A DNA stretch of 64,000 nucleotides from JAKFVA01 sp046155225 (GCA_046155225.1 JBJXED010000039.1:1-64000), one strand, 5' to 3'. Shown: positions 16,673 to 24,894, counted from the first letter of the stretch. The notes: generated from the letters alone by a model not told the origin. Numbers and translations are program-made.

Positions 16673-16918
16673 ATGTTTTTCTTGATCTTGGGTGTGGCCT
16701 TGGTTTTGATGAAATACCTGGAAGTGACCCCTGTGGTGACGGGGCTGAGCTGGTGGCTGGTGTTGCTGCCGTTTGGTTTGGCGATGGCGTGGTGGTGGTT
16801 TGCCGACAGCACCGGCTTGACCAAACGCCAGCAGATGGAAAAAGAACAGAAGAAAAAGCAGAACCGCGTTGACAAACAGCGTGAAGCGATGGGTTTGCTG
16901 CCGAAGAAAAAGCGTTGA
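16673..16918 (+). CDS. Small Trp-rich membrane protein (TIGR04438-like)
   Basis: An 81-residue protein with two hydrophobic segments (MFFLILGVALVLM and WWLVLLPFGLAMAWWWF) rich in tryptophan, then a highly basic C-terminal helix (KRQQMEKEQKKKQNR) ending LLPKKKR. This layout fits the TIGR04438 small Trp-rich family of Burkholderiales, named from memory; no function is known. The ATG at 16673 is preferred over the overlapping GTG at 16670, with CCGGAGG ahead. It is divergent from cytochrome c, and copy C of the dispersed repeat follows it. Confidence 0.8.
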   Translation: MFFLILGVALVLMKYLEVTPVVTGLSWWLVLLPFGLAMAWWWFADSTGLTKRQQMEKEQKKKQNRVDKQREAMGLLPKKKR

Positions 16919-16972
16919 ACTGGCCGCCGGGAGGGCTACATAGCCCGAAGTTCCATTTTTTGAAGTGCTTTA

Positions 16973-17020
16973 GGGCTGTAGCCAAGGTGTTTATTGCCGG
17001 TGCCGCTATATGTTTTGAAG
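16973..17020 (+). repeat. Dispersed repeat, copy C (overlaps 3' end of xthA)
   Basis: GGGCTGTAGCCAAGG, then TTTATTGCCGGTGCCGCTATATG. The complement of CTATATG supplies the TAG stop and last Ile codon of xthA. It has the same orientation as copy D at 17797 on the other side of that gene. Confidence 0.75.
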
Positions 17021-17791
17021 CGTCAAGACCACGGGCGTATGGTCACTCGGGCGTTCATTTTTGCGCGGGGTTTTGTCAATGACGCAGCTTTGCGCGCGGG
17101 GCCGCAGCGCCTGGCTGATCAAAATGTGGTCAATGCGCAGCCCGCGGTTGCGGCGGAAGGCCATCTCGCGGTAGTCCCACCAGCTGTAGCTTTTGGGCGG
17201 TTGCTCAAACAGCCGCAAGCTGTCGCACAGCCCCAGGCTCACCAGCGCACGCAGGTGGTTGCGTTCCTCGGTGGTGCAGTGGATTTGCTCCAGCATGCCC
17301 ACCGGGTCCCACACATCGAGGTCGTCAAAGGTGATGTTGTAGTCGCCCATCAGCACCAGGTGTGGGTGCAGCGCCAACTCGCCCTGCAACCATTCGCGCA
17401 GGGCGCGCAGCCAGCGCATTTTGTAGTCAAACTTGTCGGTGCCGGGGGCTTGGCCGTTGGGAAAGTAGGCGCCGACGACGCGCACGCCCGCCACCGTGGC
17501 GGAGATGACGCGGGCCATGTCGTCGGCGAATCCGGGGATGTTGTTCACCACGTCCAGCGCCGGCGTTTTGGACAGCAGTGCCACGCCGTTGTAGGTTTTC
17601 TGGCCAAAGAATGCCACCTGGTAGCCGGCAGCTTCAATCGCCTCGCGGGGAAACTTGTCGTCGGTGGTTTTGGTTTCCTGCAGCGCCAGCACGTCAATCG
17701 CCGCGCCTGCGGCCTCTTGCGCGGCCAGCCAGTCGAGTACCTGCGGCAGCCGCACGGTGAGCGAATTCACGTTCCAGGTGGCTAATTTCAT
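17006..17791 (-). CDS. xthA: Exonuclease III (AP endonuclease)
   Basis: Mg-dependent 3'-5' exonuclease and class II AP endonuclease of base excision repair. The 261 residues have the exo/endo/phosphatase fold: KLATWNVNSLTVR at the N-terminus, the metal ligand Glu in ALQETKTTD, GDYNITFDDLDVWDP, and the catalytic SDHTPVVLTL near the end. The ATG at 17791 is chosen; the open frame extends seven codons upstream only because it runs into repeat copy D. The stop codon lies inside repeat copy C, so the gene is bracketed by two same-orientation repeats. The upstream repeat leaves no clear ribosome-binding site. Confidence 0.94.
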   Translation of the reverse strand: MKLATWNVNSLTVRLPQVLDWLAAQEAAGAAIDVLALQETKTTDDKFPREAIEAAGYQVAFFGQKTYNGVALLSKTPALDVVNNIPGFADDMARVISATVAGVRVVGAYFPNGQAPGTDKFDYKMRWLRALREWLQGELALHPHLVLMGDYNITFDDLDVWDPVGMLEQIHCTTEERNHLRALVSLGLCDSLRLFEQPPKSYSWWDYREMAFRRNRGLRIDHILISQALRPRAQSCVIDKTPRKNERPSDHTPVVLTLQNI

Positions 17792-17796
17792 GCTGT

Positions 17797-17848
17797 TTTG
17801 GCCTGTAGCCAAGGTTTTGTTTGCCGGTAGTGCTATTGAATTGATACT
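17797..17848 (+). repeat. Dispersed repeat, copy D (just upstream of xthA)
   Basis: TTTGGCCTGTAGCCAAGG followed by TTTGCCGGTAGTGCTATTGAATTGATACT. It fills most of the folA-xthA gap and ends six bases from the xthA ATG. Confidence 0.75.
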
Positions 17849-17872
17849 TGCGAGGGCCTACGCACGGCGTGT

Positions 17873-18382
17873 TTATGCAGGCGGCTGCACGTGCGCAGGG
17901 CGGTAGTGGACGATTTCCAGGCGCAGCCCGCTGGCGCTCTGAACCTCCTGCCGCTGCGTAACCTGCCATTGGCCTGGCGGCAGCGGCGGCGCAAAGGCGT
18001 CGCCCACGGCGGCGGTGTCCACGTGCGTCACCACAATTTCATGGGCCTGCGGCAGCGCCAGCGCATACAGCTGCGCCCCGCCAATGACCCAGGCGGTGGC
18101 TGCGCCGGCGCACAGTTCAAGGGCTTGCGCCAGTGAATGCGCCCGCAGCGCGCCGCGGGCCTGCCAGTCGGCCTGGCGCGTCACCACGATGTTGCTGCGC
18201 CCCGGCAGCGGGCGAAATTGCGGCGGCAAGCCGTCCCAGGTCTTGCGCCCCATGATGACCGGGCAGCCGAGCGTCGTGCGCTTGAAATGCGCCAGGTCTT
18301 CGGGCAGGTGCCAGGGCAGCGCGCCCTGGTTGCCGATGACGCCATGGCGCGATTGCGCCCAAATCAAGTTCAGCTGCGTCAT
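17873..18382 (-). CDS. folA: Dihydrofolate reductase
   Basis: Reduces dihydrofolate with NADPH, regenerating tetrahydrofolate after thymidylate synthesis. The 169 residues show the N-terminal LIWAQSRHGVIGNQGALPWH, the catalytic Asp region (LPEDLAHFKRTT), GCPVIMGRKTWDGLP and the NADPH loop WVIGGAQLYALAL. The ATG at 18382 lies only four bases after the thyA stop, so thyA and folA form a functionally matched operon. The C-terminus (HYRPAHVQPPA) is slightly extended. No resistance-type features are visible. Confidence 0.95.
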   Translation of the reverse strand: MTQLNLIWAQSRHGVIGNQGALPWHLPEDLAHFKRTTLGCPVIMGRKTWDGLPPQFRPLPGRSNIVVTRQADWQARGALRAHSLAQALELCAGAATAWVIGGAQLYALALPQAHEIVVTHVDTAAVGDAFAPPLPPGQWQVTQRQEVQSASGLRLEIVHYRPAHVQPPA

Positions 18383-18386
18383 GTCT

Positions 18387-19241
18387 TCATACCGCCACGG
18401 GCGCCTTGATCGCGTCGTGGTGCTGGTAGCCCAGCACTTCAAAGTCCTCGTAGGCGTAGTCAAAAATGCTCGCGGGCTGGCGCTTGATGTGGAGCTGGGG
18501 GTAAGGGTAGGGCGCGCGGCTGAGCTGCAGGGCAACCTGCTCGGCATGGTTACTGTAGATGTGGCAGTCGCCGCCAGTCCAGATAAAGTCGCCGACCGCC
18601 AGGCCGCACTGCTGCGCCACCATGTGCGTGAGCAGCGCGTAGCTGGCGATGTTGAACGGAACGCCCAGGAAAATGTCGGCGCTGCGTTGGTACAGCTGGC
18701 AGCTCAGCTTGCCGGGCATGCCTTCGGTCTGCGAGGGGGCAACGTAGAACTGGAAGAAGGCGTGGCACGGCATCAGCGCCATTTTGGACAGGTCGGCCAC
18801 ATTCCAGGCGCTGACGATGATGCGGCGCGAATCGGGGTTGGTCTTGAGGGTGTTGATGACTTCGGCGATCTGGTCGATATGCCCACCCTCCGGGGTAGGC
18901 CAGCTGCGCCACTGCACGCCGTAGACCGGGCCCAAGTCACCGTCCGGCCCCGCCCATTCGTCCCAAATGCTGACGCCGCGCTCTTTGAGCCACTGGTTGT
19001 TCGACGAACCTTGCAGGAACCACAGCAGCTCCAGGATGATGGATTTGAGGTGCACTTTCTTGGTGGTGACGAGCGGGAAGCCCTCGCTCAAATCAAAGCG
19101 CATCTGGTGGCCGAAAACGCTTTGGGTGCCCGTGCCGGTGCGGTCGGCTTTGTACACGCCGTGCTTGGCCACGTGGCGCATGAAGTCTTCGTATTGGGAG
19201 CGGGCGGGGCGATTGCTTGCCGTTACTGGGGTTGCAGTCAT
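18387..19241 (-). CDS. thyA: Thymidylate synthase ThyA
   Basis: Converts dUMP to dTMP using methylene-tetrahydrofolate and yields dihydrofolate, which the neighbouring FolA recycles. The 284 residues are slightly longer than E. coli ThyA (264) because of a short N-terminal extension and an insert near TPEGGHIDQIAEVINTLK. The nucleophile is Cys159 in ALMPCHAFFQFYV; the phosphate-binding Arg pair is in NPDSRRIIVSAWN, and dUMP contacts lie in WTGGDCHIYSNH. The ATG is at 19241. It is divergent from a DUF2721 gene across a 188-base gap. Confidence 0.96.
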   Translation of the reverse strand: MTATPVTASNRPARSQYEDFMRHVAKHGVYKADRTGTGTQSVFGHQMRFDLSEGFPLVTTKKVHLKSIILELLWFLQGSSNNQWLKERGVSIWDEWAGPDGDLGPVYGVQWRSWPTPEGGHIDQIAEVINTLKTNPDSRRIIVSAWNVADLSKMALMPCHAFFQFYVAPSQTEGMPGKLSCQLYQRSADIFLGVPFNIASYALLTHMVAQQCGLAVGDFIWTGGDCHIYSNHAEQVALQLSRAPYPYPQLHIKRQPASIFDYAYEDFEVLGYQHHDAIKAPVAV

Positions 19242-19429
19242 CAGTAACTTTCAAAAAAATATGTGCTGCCTATTCTGTCATGCACCAAGCTCTGTTGCCG
19301 GGTGCGTCAGGACGATGTTGCGAGGTTGAGGTAGAGTTTTTCTCGCGTAAACGGCGGCGGCGAAACGATCGGCAGCCGCCACCGGCATTCCCGCCGTGAT
19401 AATTCAAGTCAGCCATATATCCCAATCTC

Positions 19430-19885
19430 ATGACCCCCGCCCTTGACCCCAACAGCATCACGCACGGCATTCAGTTGGCGGTGGCACCGGTGTTTCTGCT
19501 CACCGCCGTTTCGGGAATGATTGGTGCGGTGGCAAGCCGGCTGGCGCGCATCATTGACCGGGCGCGCGCCGTGGAGGAGGCGGCCAGTGCCTCGGCCGAT
19601 GCCGAGTTTTTATCGCGTGCAATCACTGAGCTCGGCGAGCTTCGGCTGCGTGGCCAGCTTGCCAATGGCTGCATCGCGCTGCTGACGTTTTGCGCATTTT
19701 TGATTGGCCTGACCATCATTTTCCTGTTCTTGGGCGAGACCACGGCGTTTCAAAGCGCGCGCTGGGCGGTGATCGGGTTTTTGTCGGGTGTGGCCAGTTT
19801 TATGCTCGCGCTGCTGTGCTTTCTGACAGAAACCGTGATTGCCACGCGGGTGCTGAATTTCCAGTTGCTGACCCGACGCCCCTAG
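19430..19885 (+). CDS. DUF2721 family membrane protein
   Basis: A 151-residue protein with an N-terminal hydrophobic segment (LAVAPVFLLTAVSGMIGAV), an Arg-rich cytoplasmic stretch (RLARIIDRARAVEEA), and two more membrane helices near 85-105 and 115-140. This arrangement is that of the DUF2721 family of small bacterial membrane proteins, whose role is unknown. It is followed 11 bases later by the SUI1-like gene, so cotranscription is likely. Confidence 0.8.
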   Translation: MTPALDPNSITHGIQLAVAPVFLLTAVSGMIGAVASRLARIIDRARAVEEAASASADAEFLSRAITELGELRLRGQLANGCIALLTFCAFLIGLTIIFLFLGETTAFQSARWAVIGFLSGVASFMLALLCFLTETVIATRVLNFQLLTRRP

Positions 19886-19896
19886 CGAGTTGATGC

Positions 19897-20277
19897 ATGA
19901 AAGGCATGGCATCGCTGGGCGGCTTGGTGTACTCCACGGGCGTGGGGCGCATGTGCCCGGCGTGCCGGCAAGCCGCGCCGCAATGCGTGTGCAAGCAGGC
20001 ACAGTCAGCGCCTTTAGGTGATGGGGTTGTGCGGGTGTCGCGCGAGACCAAAGGGCGCGGCGGCAAGGCGGTGACATTGGTCAAAGGTGTGCAGGTATTG
20101 CGCGGCGCGCCCGTGGATGCGGCCGCATTGGCCGAACTGGGCAAGCAGCTCAAAGCCCTTTGCGGGGCGGGCGGTACGGTCAAGGACGGCGTGATTGAAG
20201 TGCAGGGTGACCATGCCGAGCGGGTGGCGGCAGCGCTGAAAGCCAGGGGATTCAGCGTCAAACATGCAGGGGGCTGA
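19897..20277 (+). CDS. yciH: SUI1/eIF1-like translation factor, YciH family
   Basis: A 126-residue member of the SUI1 superfamily. The N-terminal third carries Cys pairs (CPACRQAAPQCVC) typical of bacterial YciH. The core has RVSRETKGRGGKAVTLVKG, then a LKALCGAGGTVKDGVIEVQGDH block matching the eIF1 fold. In E. coli YciH has been linked to start-codon discrimination and stress-dependent inhibition of translation. The gene overlaps no neighbour and follows the DUF2721 gene by 11 bases. Confidence 0.88.
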   Translation: MKGMASLGGLVYSTGVGRMCPACRQAAPQCVCKQAQSAPLGDGVVRVSRETKGRGGKAVTLVKGVQVLRGAPVDAAALAELGKQLKALCGAGGTVKDGVIEVQGDHAERVAAALKARGFSVKHAGG

Positions 20278-20353
20278 CGTTTCTTGCCCACCGCCGCATA
20301 ATCAGCCCCCCCGCATCCCGACCGGTTGGGGAGCACTGCCACGAAAGCACTTT

Positions 20354-20677
20354 ATGAAAAAAACATTCCCACTTCAGGTGCAAGGCAAGCACCCGGACCG
20401 CGTGCTTGAGGCCATCAAGCACGAGGTGCGCAAATACATCAGGCGCGAGCGTCGGCGCGCCTTGCCAGGCGGCGTGGATTTTTTGGACTTTGACTGCAAA
20501 TTTGGCCCCACCCAGGAAACTGCGCAGCTGGTGCACCTGGCGGCGCTGACAGGTTTGATGGATGGCGCTGCGCAAGCGTCGGCAGCGCAGTTTTATGTGG
20601 AAATTCTGGGCAAGCCGGGGCACCGAAAACCCAAGGTGACCAGTGATGCCGCGCCCTTGACGCAGGCTGCTAGCTAG
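20354..20677 (+). CDS. DUF6172-like small basic protein
   Basis: A 107-residue protein beginning MKKTFPLQVQGKHPDRVLEA, with a very basic helix (HEVRKYIRRERRRALP), then VDFLDFDCKFG and a C-terminal tail of lower complexity. No signal peptide or membrane segment. It resembles a conserved proteobacterial domain of unknown function that I recall as DUF6172. The start at 20354 is chosen over the longer open frame from 20264, whose extra residues are Pro/Cys-rich noise. The Arg-rich patch suggests nucleic-acid contact, which is inference only. Confidence 0.75.
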   Translation: MKKTFPLQVQGKHPDRVLEAIKHEVRKYIRRERRRALPGGVDFLDFDCKFGPTQETAQLVHLAALTGLMDGAAQASAAQFYVEILGKPGHRKPKVTSDAAPLTQAAS

Positions 20678-20680
20678 CCT

Positions 20681-21982
20681 TTAGTGGGCTTGATCTGCGG
20701 CCACCGCCTGGGCGGCACGCAATTTGTCTTTTTTGCTGGGGCGTTTGCCTTTGATGCCGCCAGTACCGGGCACCGGGGCTAAATCCGGGTGGCTGGCTTG
20801 TATTTCCTTGGGTTCGAAACCGGCAATCTGCTCACGCGGCAAGGACAGCTGCTGGCGTTTTTCAATCAGACGGAAATGCGCTTCGGTGTCGGCACTGACA
20901 AAGCTGATAGCTAGACCGGCCTCGCCTGCGCGGCCGGTGCGGCCCATGCGGTGCACATAGTCCACGGCAGAGCGGGGCAGGTCGTAGTTCACCACCACTG
21001 GCAGTTGCACGATGTCGATGCCGCGCGCGGCCAGGTCGGTGGTGACCAGCACGTCCCAGCGGTCGGCTTTGAACTCGGCCAACGCCTGCGTGCGTGCGCC
21101 CTGGCTCAGACCGCCGTGGAACGGGGTGGCAAAAATCCCGGTTTTGTAGAGCTTTTCAGCCAGGTGTTCGGCGGCGTATTGGGTGGCGACAAACACCAGC
21201 ACACGCTGGTAGCCATGGGTTTTGATGAGGTGGCGCAGCAGCGGCGTGCGCAGTGCGGCATCGACTTGAATCACGCGCTGCTCAATGGCCAGGGGCACGG
21301 ATGTGGCAGGGCTTGCGCTGTGCGTGATTTCAAGGCAGGCGGGTTCATGCAAAAAGGTGTGCGCCAGCGACTGGATTGCGGGCGGGAAGGTGGCTGAGAA
21401 AAGCAGGGTCTGCCGCTGTGCAGGCAGCAATGCCAGTACCCGGTGCAATTCTTCGGCAAAGCCCAAGTCGAGCAGCCGGTCAGCTTCGTCGAGCACCAGC
21501 ATCTGCACGGCGGCCAGCGTCAGGGCATTGTGGCCTGCCAGGTCGAGCAGGCGCCCAGGGGTGGCGATCACCACATCGGCGCCGCCGCGCAAGGCCATCA
21601 TTTGCGGGTTGATCGATACGCCGCCAAAGAGCGTGGCCACTTTGACTGACTGCGGCAGGTGCCGCGCCAGGCTGCGGATGACTTCGCCCACTTGCGCCGC
21701 TAGTTCGCGTGTGGGTACCACCACGAGCCCGCGCAGCTGGCGCGGCGTCCCTGGCGCGCCCATTTGCAGGCTTTGCAGCAGGGGCAGGGCATACGACGCG
21801 GTTTTGCCCGAGCCTGTGGGTGCTGACGCCAACACGTCAGCACCGCGCAGCGCAGCGGGAATGGCCTGTACCTGAACGGGTGTGGGGGCGGTGAATCCCA
21901 GCGCTGCGGCGGCCCCGGCCAACTCGGGCGACAGGCCAAGGGCTGAAAAAGTTAAGGCCAACGGGACGGATATTGCTATCAA
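20681..21982 (-). CDS. DEAD-box ATP-dependent RNA helicase (RhlE-like)
   Basis: A 433-residue superfamily 2 helicase with all core motifs in order: Q-motif (GFTAPTPVQVQAIPAAL), motif I ASAPTGSGKT, Ia PTRELAAQ, motif II VLDEADRLL, motif III SAT, and motif VI HRMGRTGRAG. The C-terminus is short and basic (GIKGKRPSKKDKLRAA). The only in-frame starts are TTG codons (21982 or 21961); the first lies in sequence resembling the end of a dispersed repeat. It is downstream of a 75-residue small gene with a two-base gap. Family members remodel rRNA or mRNA; the exact substrate is not determined. Confidence 0.92.
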   Translation of the reverse strand: MIAISVPLALTFSALGLSPELAGAAAALGFTAPTPVQVQAIPAALRGADVLASAPTGSGKTASYALPLLQSLQMGAPGTPRQLRGLVVVPTRELAAQVGEVIRSLARHLPQSVKVATLFGGVSINPQMMALRGGADVVIATPGRLLDLAGHNALTLAAVQMLVLDEADRLLDLGFAEELHRVLALLPAQRQTLLFSATFPPAIQSLAHTFLHEPACLEITHSASPATSVPLAIEQRVIQVDAALRTPLLRHLIKTHGYQRVLVFVATQYAAEHLAEKLYKTGIFATPFHGGLSQGARTQALAEFKADRWDVLVTTDLAARGIDIVQLPVVVNYDLPRSAVDYVHRMGRTGRAGEAGLAISFVSADTEAHFRLIEKRQQLSLPREQIAGFEPKEIQASHPDLAPVPGTGGIKGKRPSKKDKLRAAQAVAADQAH

Positions 21983-22003
21983 AACTATGGCGACCGGTGC
22001 AAG
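21963..22003 (-). repeat. Possible partial dispersed repeat, copy K (helicase start)
   Basis: Read on the minus strand, TTGCACCGGTCGCCATAG followed by TTTTGATAGCAATA resembles the right half of the dispersed repeat (GCCGGTATAGCTA...TTGATAGC). The left CTGTAGCC core is not present. It overlaps the TTG start codon of the helicase gene and the 3' end of the preceding small gene. Confidence 0.3.
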
Positions 22004-22212
22004 CGGGGCGCTGACAAAGCGCTGATATTGTCTGAAATTGCGGCATTCACGCCAGGAAAACGCGTCTCCAGCTTCGCCAGCAGCAGGGCGGTGTGCAAGG
22101 CTTTCAAATCTTTGACGCTCGGCGCGACTTTGATCTGCGCAATAGCGGCTGCGGCATTACCGCTCTTGACAAGCGCAAGCACTTTGCTGGCCCAGTCGTG
22201 CGGTTGTGCCAT
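21985..22212 (-). CDS. Small hypothetical protein
   Basis: A 75-residue soluble protein, MAQPHDWASKVLALVKSGNA..., mostly helical in appearance with Lys/Ala-rich stretches and no membrane segment. It sits in line between the transglutaminase-like gene (8 bases upstream) and the helicase (2 bases downstream), so all three probably form one transcript. The tight packing argues that it is real. I do not recognise a family. Its last residues (SAPRLHRSP) fall in repeat-like sequence, so the original C-terminus may have been replaced. Confidence 0.55.
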   Translation of the reverse strand: MAQPHDWASKVLALVKSGNAAAAIAQIKVAPSVKDLKALHTALLLAKLETRFPGVNAAISDNISALSAPRLHRSP

Positions 22213-22220
22213 GCAGCTCT

Positions 22221-23129
22221 TCAGGCCAAACGCGGTGCAATACCGTCGTCGGTGGACAAGGCGTCGCTGCAGAGGGTCGGAAAGCGCAGCGTGCCGTCGA
22301 TGCCTGGCACAGCGTGAATTTGCAGCGACATGTGCTGCATGTCGACACCGCCAAAGATCGAGGCAAAGGCGGCGTCGGCGGCGTCGCGGCCGGTGGCCAG
22401 GCGGATAAAACCCATGGGGATCGCCGTGCCGGAAGGGTCGAACAGGTACCAGCGGTGACCGACATACGCTTCCACATAGGCGTGAAAATCTTGCGGTCCG
22501 AGAGCCGGATCAGCACCGTAGTCAATGCCGGTGGTAAAGCGCGCCGGGATGTTCACGGCGCGGCACAGGGCAATCATCAGGTGCGCAAAATCGCGGCAGA
22601 CGCCCCGCTTTTCAATCAAGGTATCGCAAGCCGAGGTGGTGCCACTGGTGCTGTTGGAGGTGAATTGCACATGGCTTTGCACCCAGTCTTGAATCGCTTG
22701 CACGCGGCTGTAGCCCTGCCACATTGAACCGAATTGCGCCATGGCAAAGTGGTTCAGCCGGTCGGACTCGCAGTAGCGGCTGGGGTAGAGGTAAGGCAGT
22801 ACATGGCCTGGCAGATCAGGAATCCACACTTCCACCAACGCACCGGGCTCGGCCCGGTAATGCGTAATGTCCAACAGCGCGTCGTAATGCAGGTGCAGTG
22901 TGCCGGGATACGCGCGCAGGCGCAGATGGCGGGTGGCCGTGGCGGGATCGGTGTAGGCCTGCAGCGGCAGGTCTTGGCTCAGCGTGAGTTGCTCACTCTG
23001 CAGCAACTGGTGGTGGGTGCGCGCGGCCTGTACATTGAAGATGAAATCGGTGCCGGCGGTGCGTACGGCATATTCAATATCGACCGAATATTGCAGCCGC
23101 AGCGGTAGATTTGGGGTGGGCTGCAGCAT
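22221..23129 (-). CDS. Transglutaminase-like cysteine protease family protein
   Basis: A 302-residue cytoplasmic protein with a bacterial transglutaminase-like N-terminal beta domain (about 1-130) followed by the papain-like core. The catalytic Cys is in KRGVCRDFAHLMIALCR, the His in FHAYVEAYVG and the Asp in YLFDPSG. These proteins are often encoded with ATP-grasp and alpha-E genes in peptide-synthesis clusters, but neither is present here. Whether it acts as a peptidase or transferase is unknown. The ATG at 23129 is followed by LQPTPNLPLRLQYS. Confidence 0.88.
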   Translation of the reverse strand: MLQPTPNLPLRLQYSVDIEYAVRTAGTDFIFNVQAARTHHQLLQSEQLTLSQDLPLQAYTDPATATRHLRLRAYPGTLHLHYDALLDITHYRAEPGALVEVWIPDLPGHVLPYLYPSRYCESDRLNHFAMAQFGSMWQGYSRVQAIQDWVQSHVQFTSNSTSGTTSACDTLIEKRGVCRDFAHLMIALCRAVNIPARFTTGIDYGADPALGPQDFHAYVEAYVGHRWYLFDPSGTAIPMGFIRLATGRDAADAAFASIFGGVDMQHMSLQIHAVPGIDGTLRFPTLCSDALSTDDGIAPRLA

Positions 23130-23227
23130 GGTTTCATGCTAGCACGCACGCCGCGCAAGTGTCACCGTGGCGGCAGAAACGGAGGGCTGGCAGGGGTACA
23201 GTTTGCAGTCTATCTACAGGAGACAAC

Positions 23228-23869
23228 ATGCTCGTACTTTGCGGCTCGCCCATTTCCAATTACTACAACAAAGTCAAACACGCCTTGCTGGAAAAAGGTC
23301 TGGCGTTTACCGAAGAGGTGGTCATGACCAAAAGCCAGGACCCCGCCGTGCTGGCGGCCTCGCCCTTGGCCAAGATACCGTTTATCCGAACGCCGCAGGG
23401 CAATCTGTGCGAGAGCCAGACAATTTTGGAATACCTTGAAGCTGCGTTTCCCAATCCTGCGTTGCTGCCTGCTGACCCGTTCGAAGCCGCCAAGGTGCGT
23501 GAATTGATCGCCTTTATCGACCTGCACTTGGAGATGGTGGCACGCGATTTATACCCCTTGGCTTTTTTTGGCGGCACGGTTGACGACGCGACCCAGGCCA
23601 GGGTTAGGCGGAAATTGAGCAAACACATTGCAGGCTTTCAGCAACTGGCGCGCTTTTCCCCGTTTGTTGCGGGCGAAACATTTACACAGGCCGATTGCGC
23701 GGCATTTTCTAGCTTGCCGCTGGTGGGTATGGCGACCAAGGCGGTGTACGGCGAAGATTTGTTGCTCAGCGCCGGGCTGAACTACAAGCCCTACCTTAAA
23801 TTCATAGGCGAGCGGCCCAGTTCGCAAATCATCGTGGCTGATCGCAAGTTGGCGCAAAGCCGGTTTTGA
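23228..23869 (+). CDS. Glutathione S-transferase family protein
   Basis: A 213-residue GST-like protein. The thioredoxin-like N-terminal domain starts LVLCGSPISNYYNKVKHALL, where the conserved serine or cysteine of the active site would lie. SPLAKIPFIRTPQG contains the cis-Pro, and CESQTILEYLE the gamma-glutamyl binding Glu-Ser. An all-helical C-terminal domain follows. The ATG at 23228 follows AGGAGA closely; the longer frame upstream is rejected. Such enzymes detoxify electrophiles or act as thiol reductases; the substrate is unknown. It is divergent from the transglutaminase-like gene. Confidence 0.88.
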   Translation: MLVLCGSPISNYYNKVKHALLEKGLAFTEEVVMTKSQDPAVLAASPLAKIPFIRTPQGNLCESQTILEYLEAAFPNPALLPADPFEAAKVRELIAFIDLHLEMVARDLYPLAFFGGTVDDATQARVRRKLSKHIAGFQQLARFSPFVAGETFTQADCAAFSSLPLVGMATKAVYGEDLLLSAGLNYKPYLKFIGERPSSQIIVADRKLAQSRF

Positions 23870-24053
23870 GTTCCGAGAACAAGCCACGTGCTAAACTTCG
23901 CAGGCTTTGCTGCTGTCATCACAACGAATTGCAGCCAAAGATTTTTTAACCATCCGCGAACCCGTTCAAACAAGGTGTTGCACAAATTCTCTGCAAAAGC
24001 AGATTTTGGCAAAACGAGCGGGTTTTAGACCCAACCTTTTGGAGTTAATTGCT

Positions 24054-24806
24054 ATGTCAGTCACCATGCGTGAAATGCTGGAAGCCGGCGTCCATTTTGG
24101 ACACCAGACCCGCTTCTGGAACCCGAAGATGGCTCCGTTTATCTTCGGCCATCGCAACAAAATTCACATCATCAATCTGGAAAAGTCGTTGCCGATGTTC
24201 CAGGACGCACTCAAGTTTGTGCGCCAGCTGTCGGCGAACCGCGGCACAATTTTGATGGTTGGTACCAAGCGCCAGGCGCGTGAAACACTGGCAGCAGAAG
24301 CCCAGCGCGCGGGCGTGCCGTTTGTTGACCAGCGCTGGTTAGGCGGCATGCTCACCAATTTCAAAACCGTCAAAACATCGATCAAGCGCTTGAAGGACAT
24401 GAAAATCCAGAAAGAGGCGGGGCTTGATGCGATGAGTAAAAAAGAGCAGCTGACGTTTGACCGCGAGCTCGATAAACTGGAAAAAGACATTGGCGGCATA
24501 CAGGACATGACGGCTTTGCCAGATGCCATTTTTGTGATTGACGTGGGTTTTCACAAAATTGCCATTGCAGAAGCACAAAAACTTGGCATTCCGTTGATTG
24601 GCGTGGTCGATTCAAACCATTCACCGATTGGCATTGACTACGTGATCCCTGGCAATGACGATTCTTCCAAGGCCGTGGTGCTGTATGCACGTGGCGTAGC
24701 CGATGCCATTCTGGAAGGACGTGCCAATGCCATGAATGAAGTCGTCAAAATTGCTGCTCCGGAGACGGACGACGAATATCTGGAAGTGGAAGAGGCCAAG
24801 GCCTGA
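24054..24806 (+). CDS. rpsB: 30S ribosomal protein S2
   Basis: Structural protein of the small subunit, needed with S1 for initiation. The 250 residues begin MSVTMREMLEAGVHFGHQTR and include FWNPKMAPFIFGHRNKIHI, GTKRQARETLAAEA, WLGGMLTNFKT and PLIGVVDSNHSP, the characteristic S2 blocks. The ATG at 24054 follows a GGAG eight bases upstream. It is first in the rpsB-tsf-pyrH-frr group; the 184-base upstream region probably holds the promoter and the S2 autoregulatory leader, though no structure was resolved by eye. A hairpin plus T-run separates it from tsf. Confidence 0.97.
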   Translation: MSVTMREMLEAGVHFGHQTRFWNPKMAPFIFGHRNKIHIINLEKSLPMFQDALKFVRQLSANRGTILMVGTKRQARETLAAEAQRAGVPFVDQRWLGGMLTNFKTVKTSIKRLKDMKIQKEAGLDAMSKKEQLTFDRELDKLEKDIGGIQDMTALPDAIFVIDVGFHKIAIAEAQKLGIPLIGVVDSNHSPIGIDYVIPGNDDSSKAVVLYARGVADAILEGRANAMNEVVKIAAPETDDEYLEVEEAKA

Positions 24807-24822
24807 AGCCCTGAGAAACTCT

Positions 24823-24850
24823 AAAAAGGGGCTTCTGTGCCCCTTTTTTT
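24823..24850 (+). terminator. Intrinsic terminator/attenuator between rpsB and tsf
   Basis: Stem AAAAAGGGGC / GCCCCTTTTT with loop TTCTGT, ending in a run of eight Ts. Its position inside the rpsB-tsf operon suggests partial termination that lowers tsf and downstream expression relative to rpsB. Confidence 0.75.
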
Positions 24851-24894
24851 TAGCTTGCATTTTTAAACTGAACTGTTGACGGAGATTAATTCAA

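Noticed and set aside
19320..19420. GC-rich hairpin between thyA and the DUF2721 gene as a terminator
   Set aside because: GGCGGC/GCCGCC stem has no T-run on either side and lies between divergent genes.
20890..20925. CTGATAGCTAGACCGGCCTCG as another repeat copy
   Set aside because: Only a few words match and it lies in conserved helicase coding sequence; similarity is at chance level.
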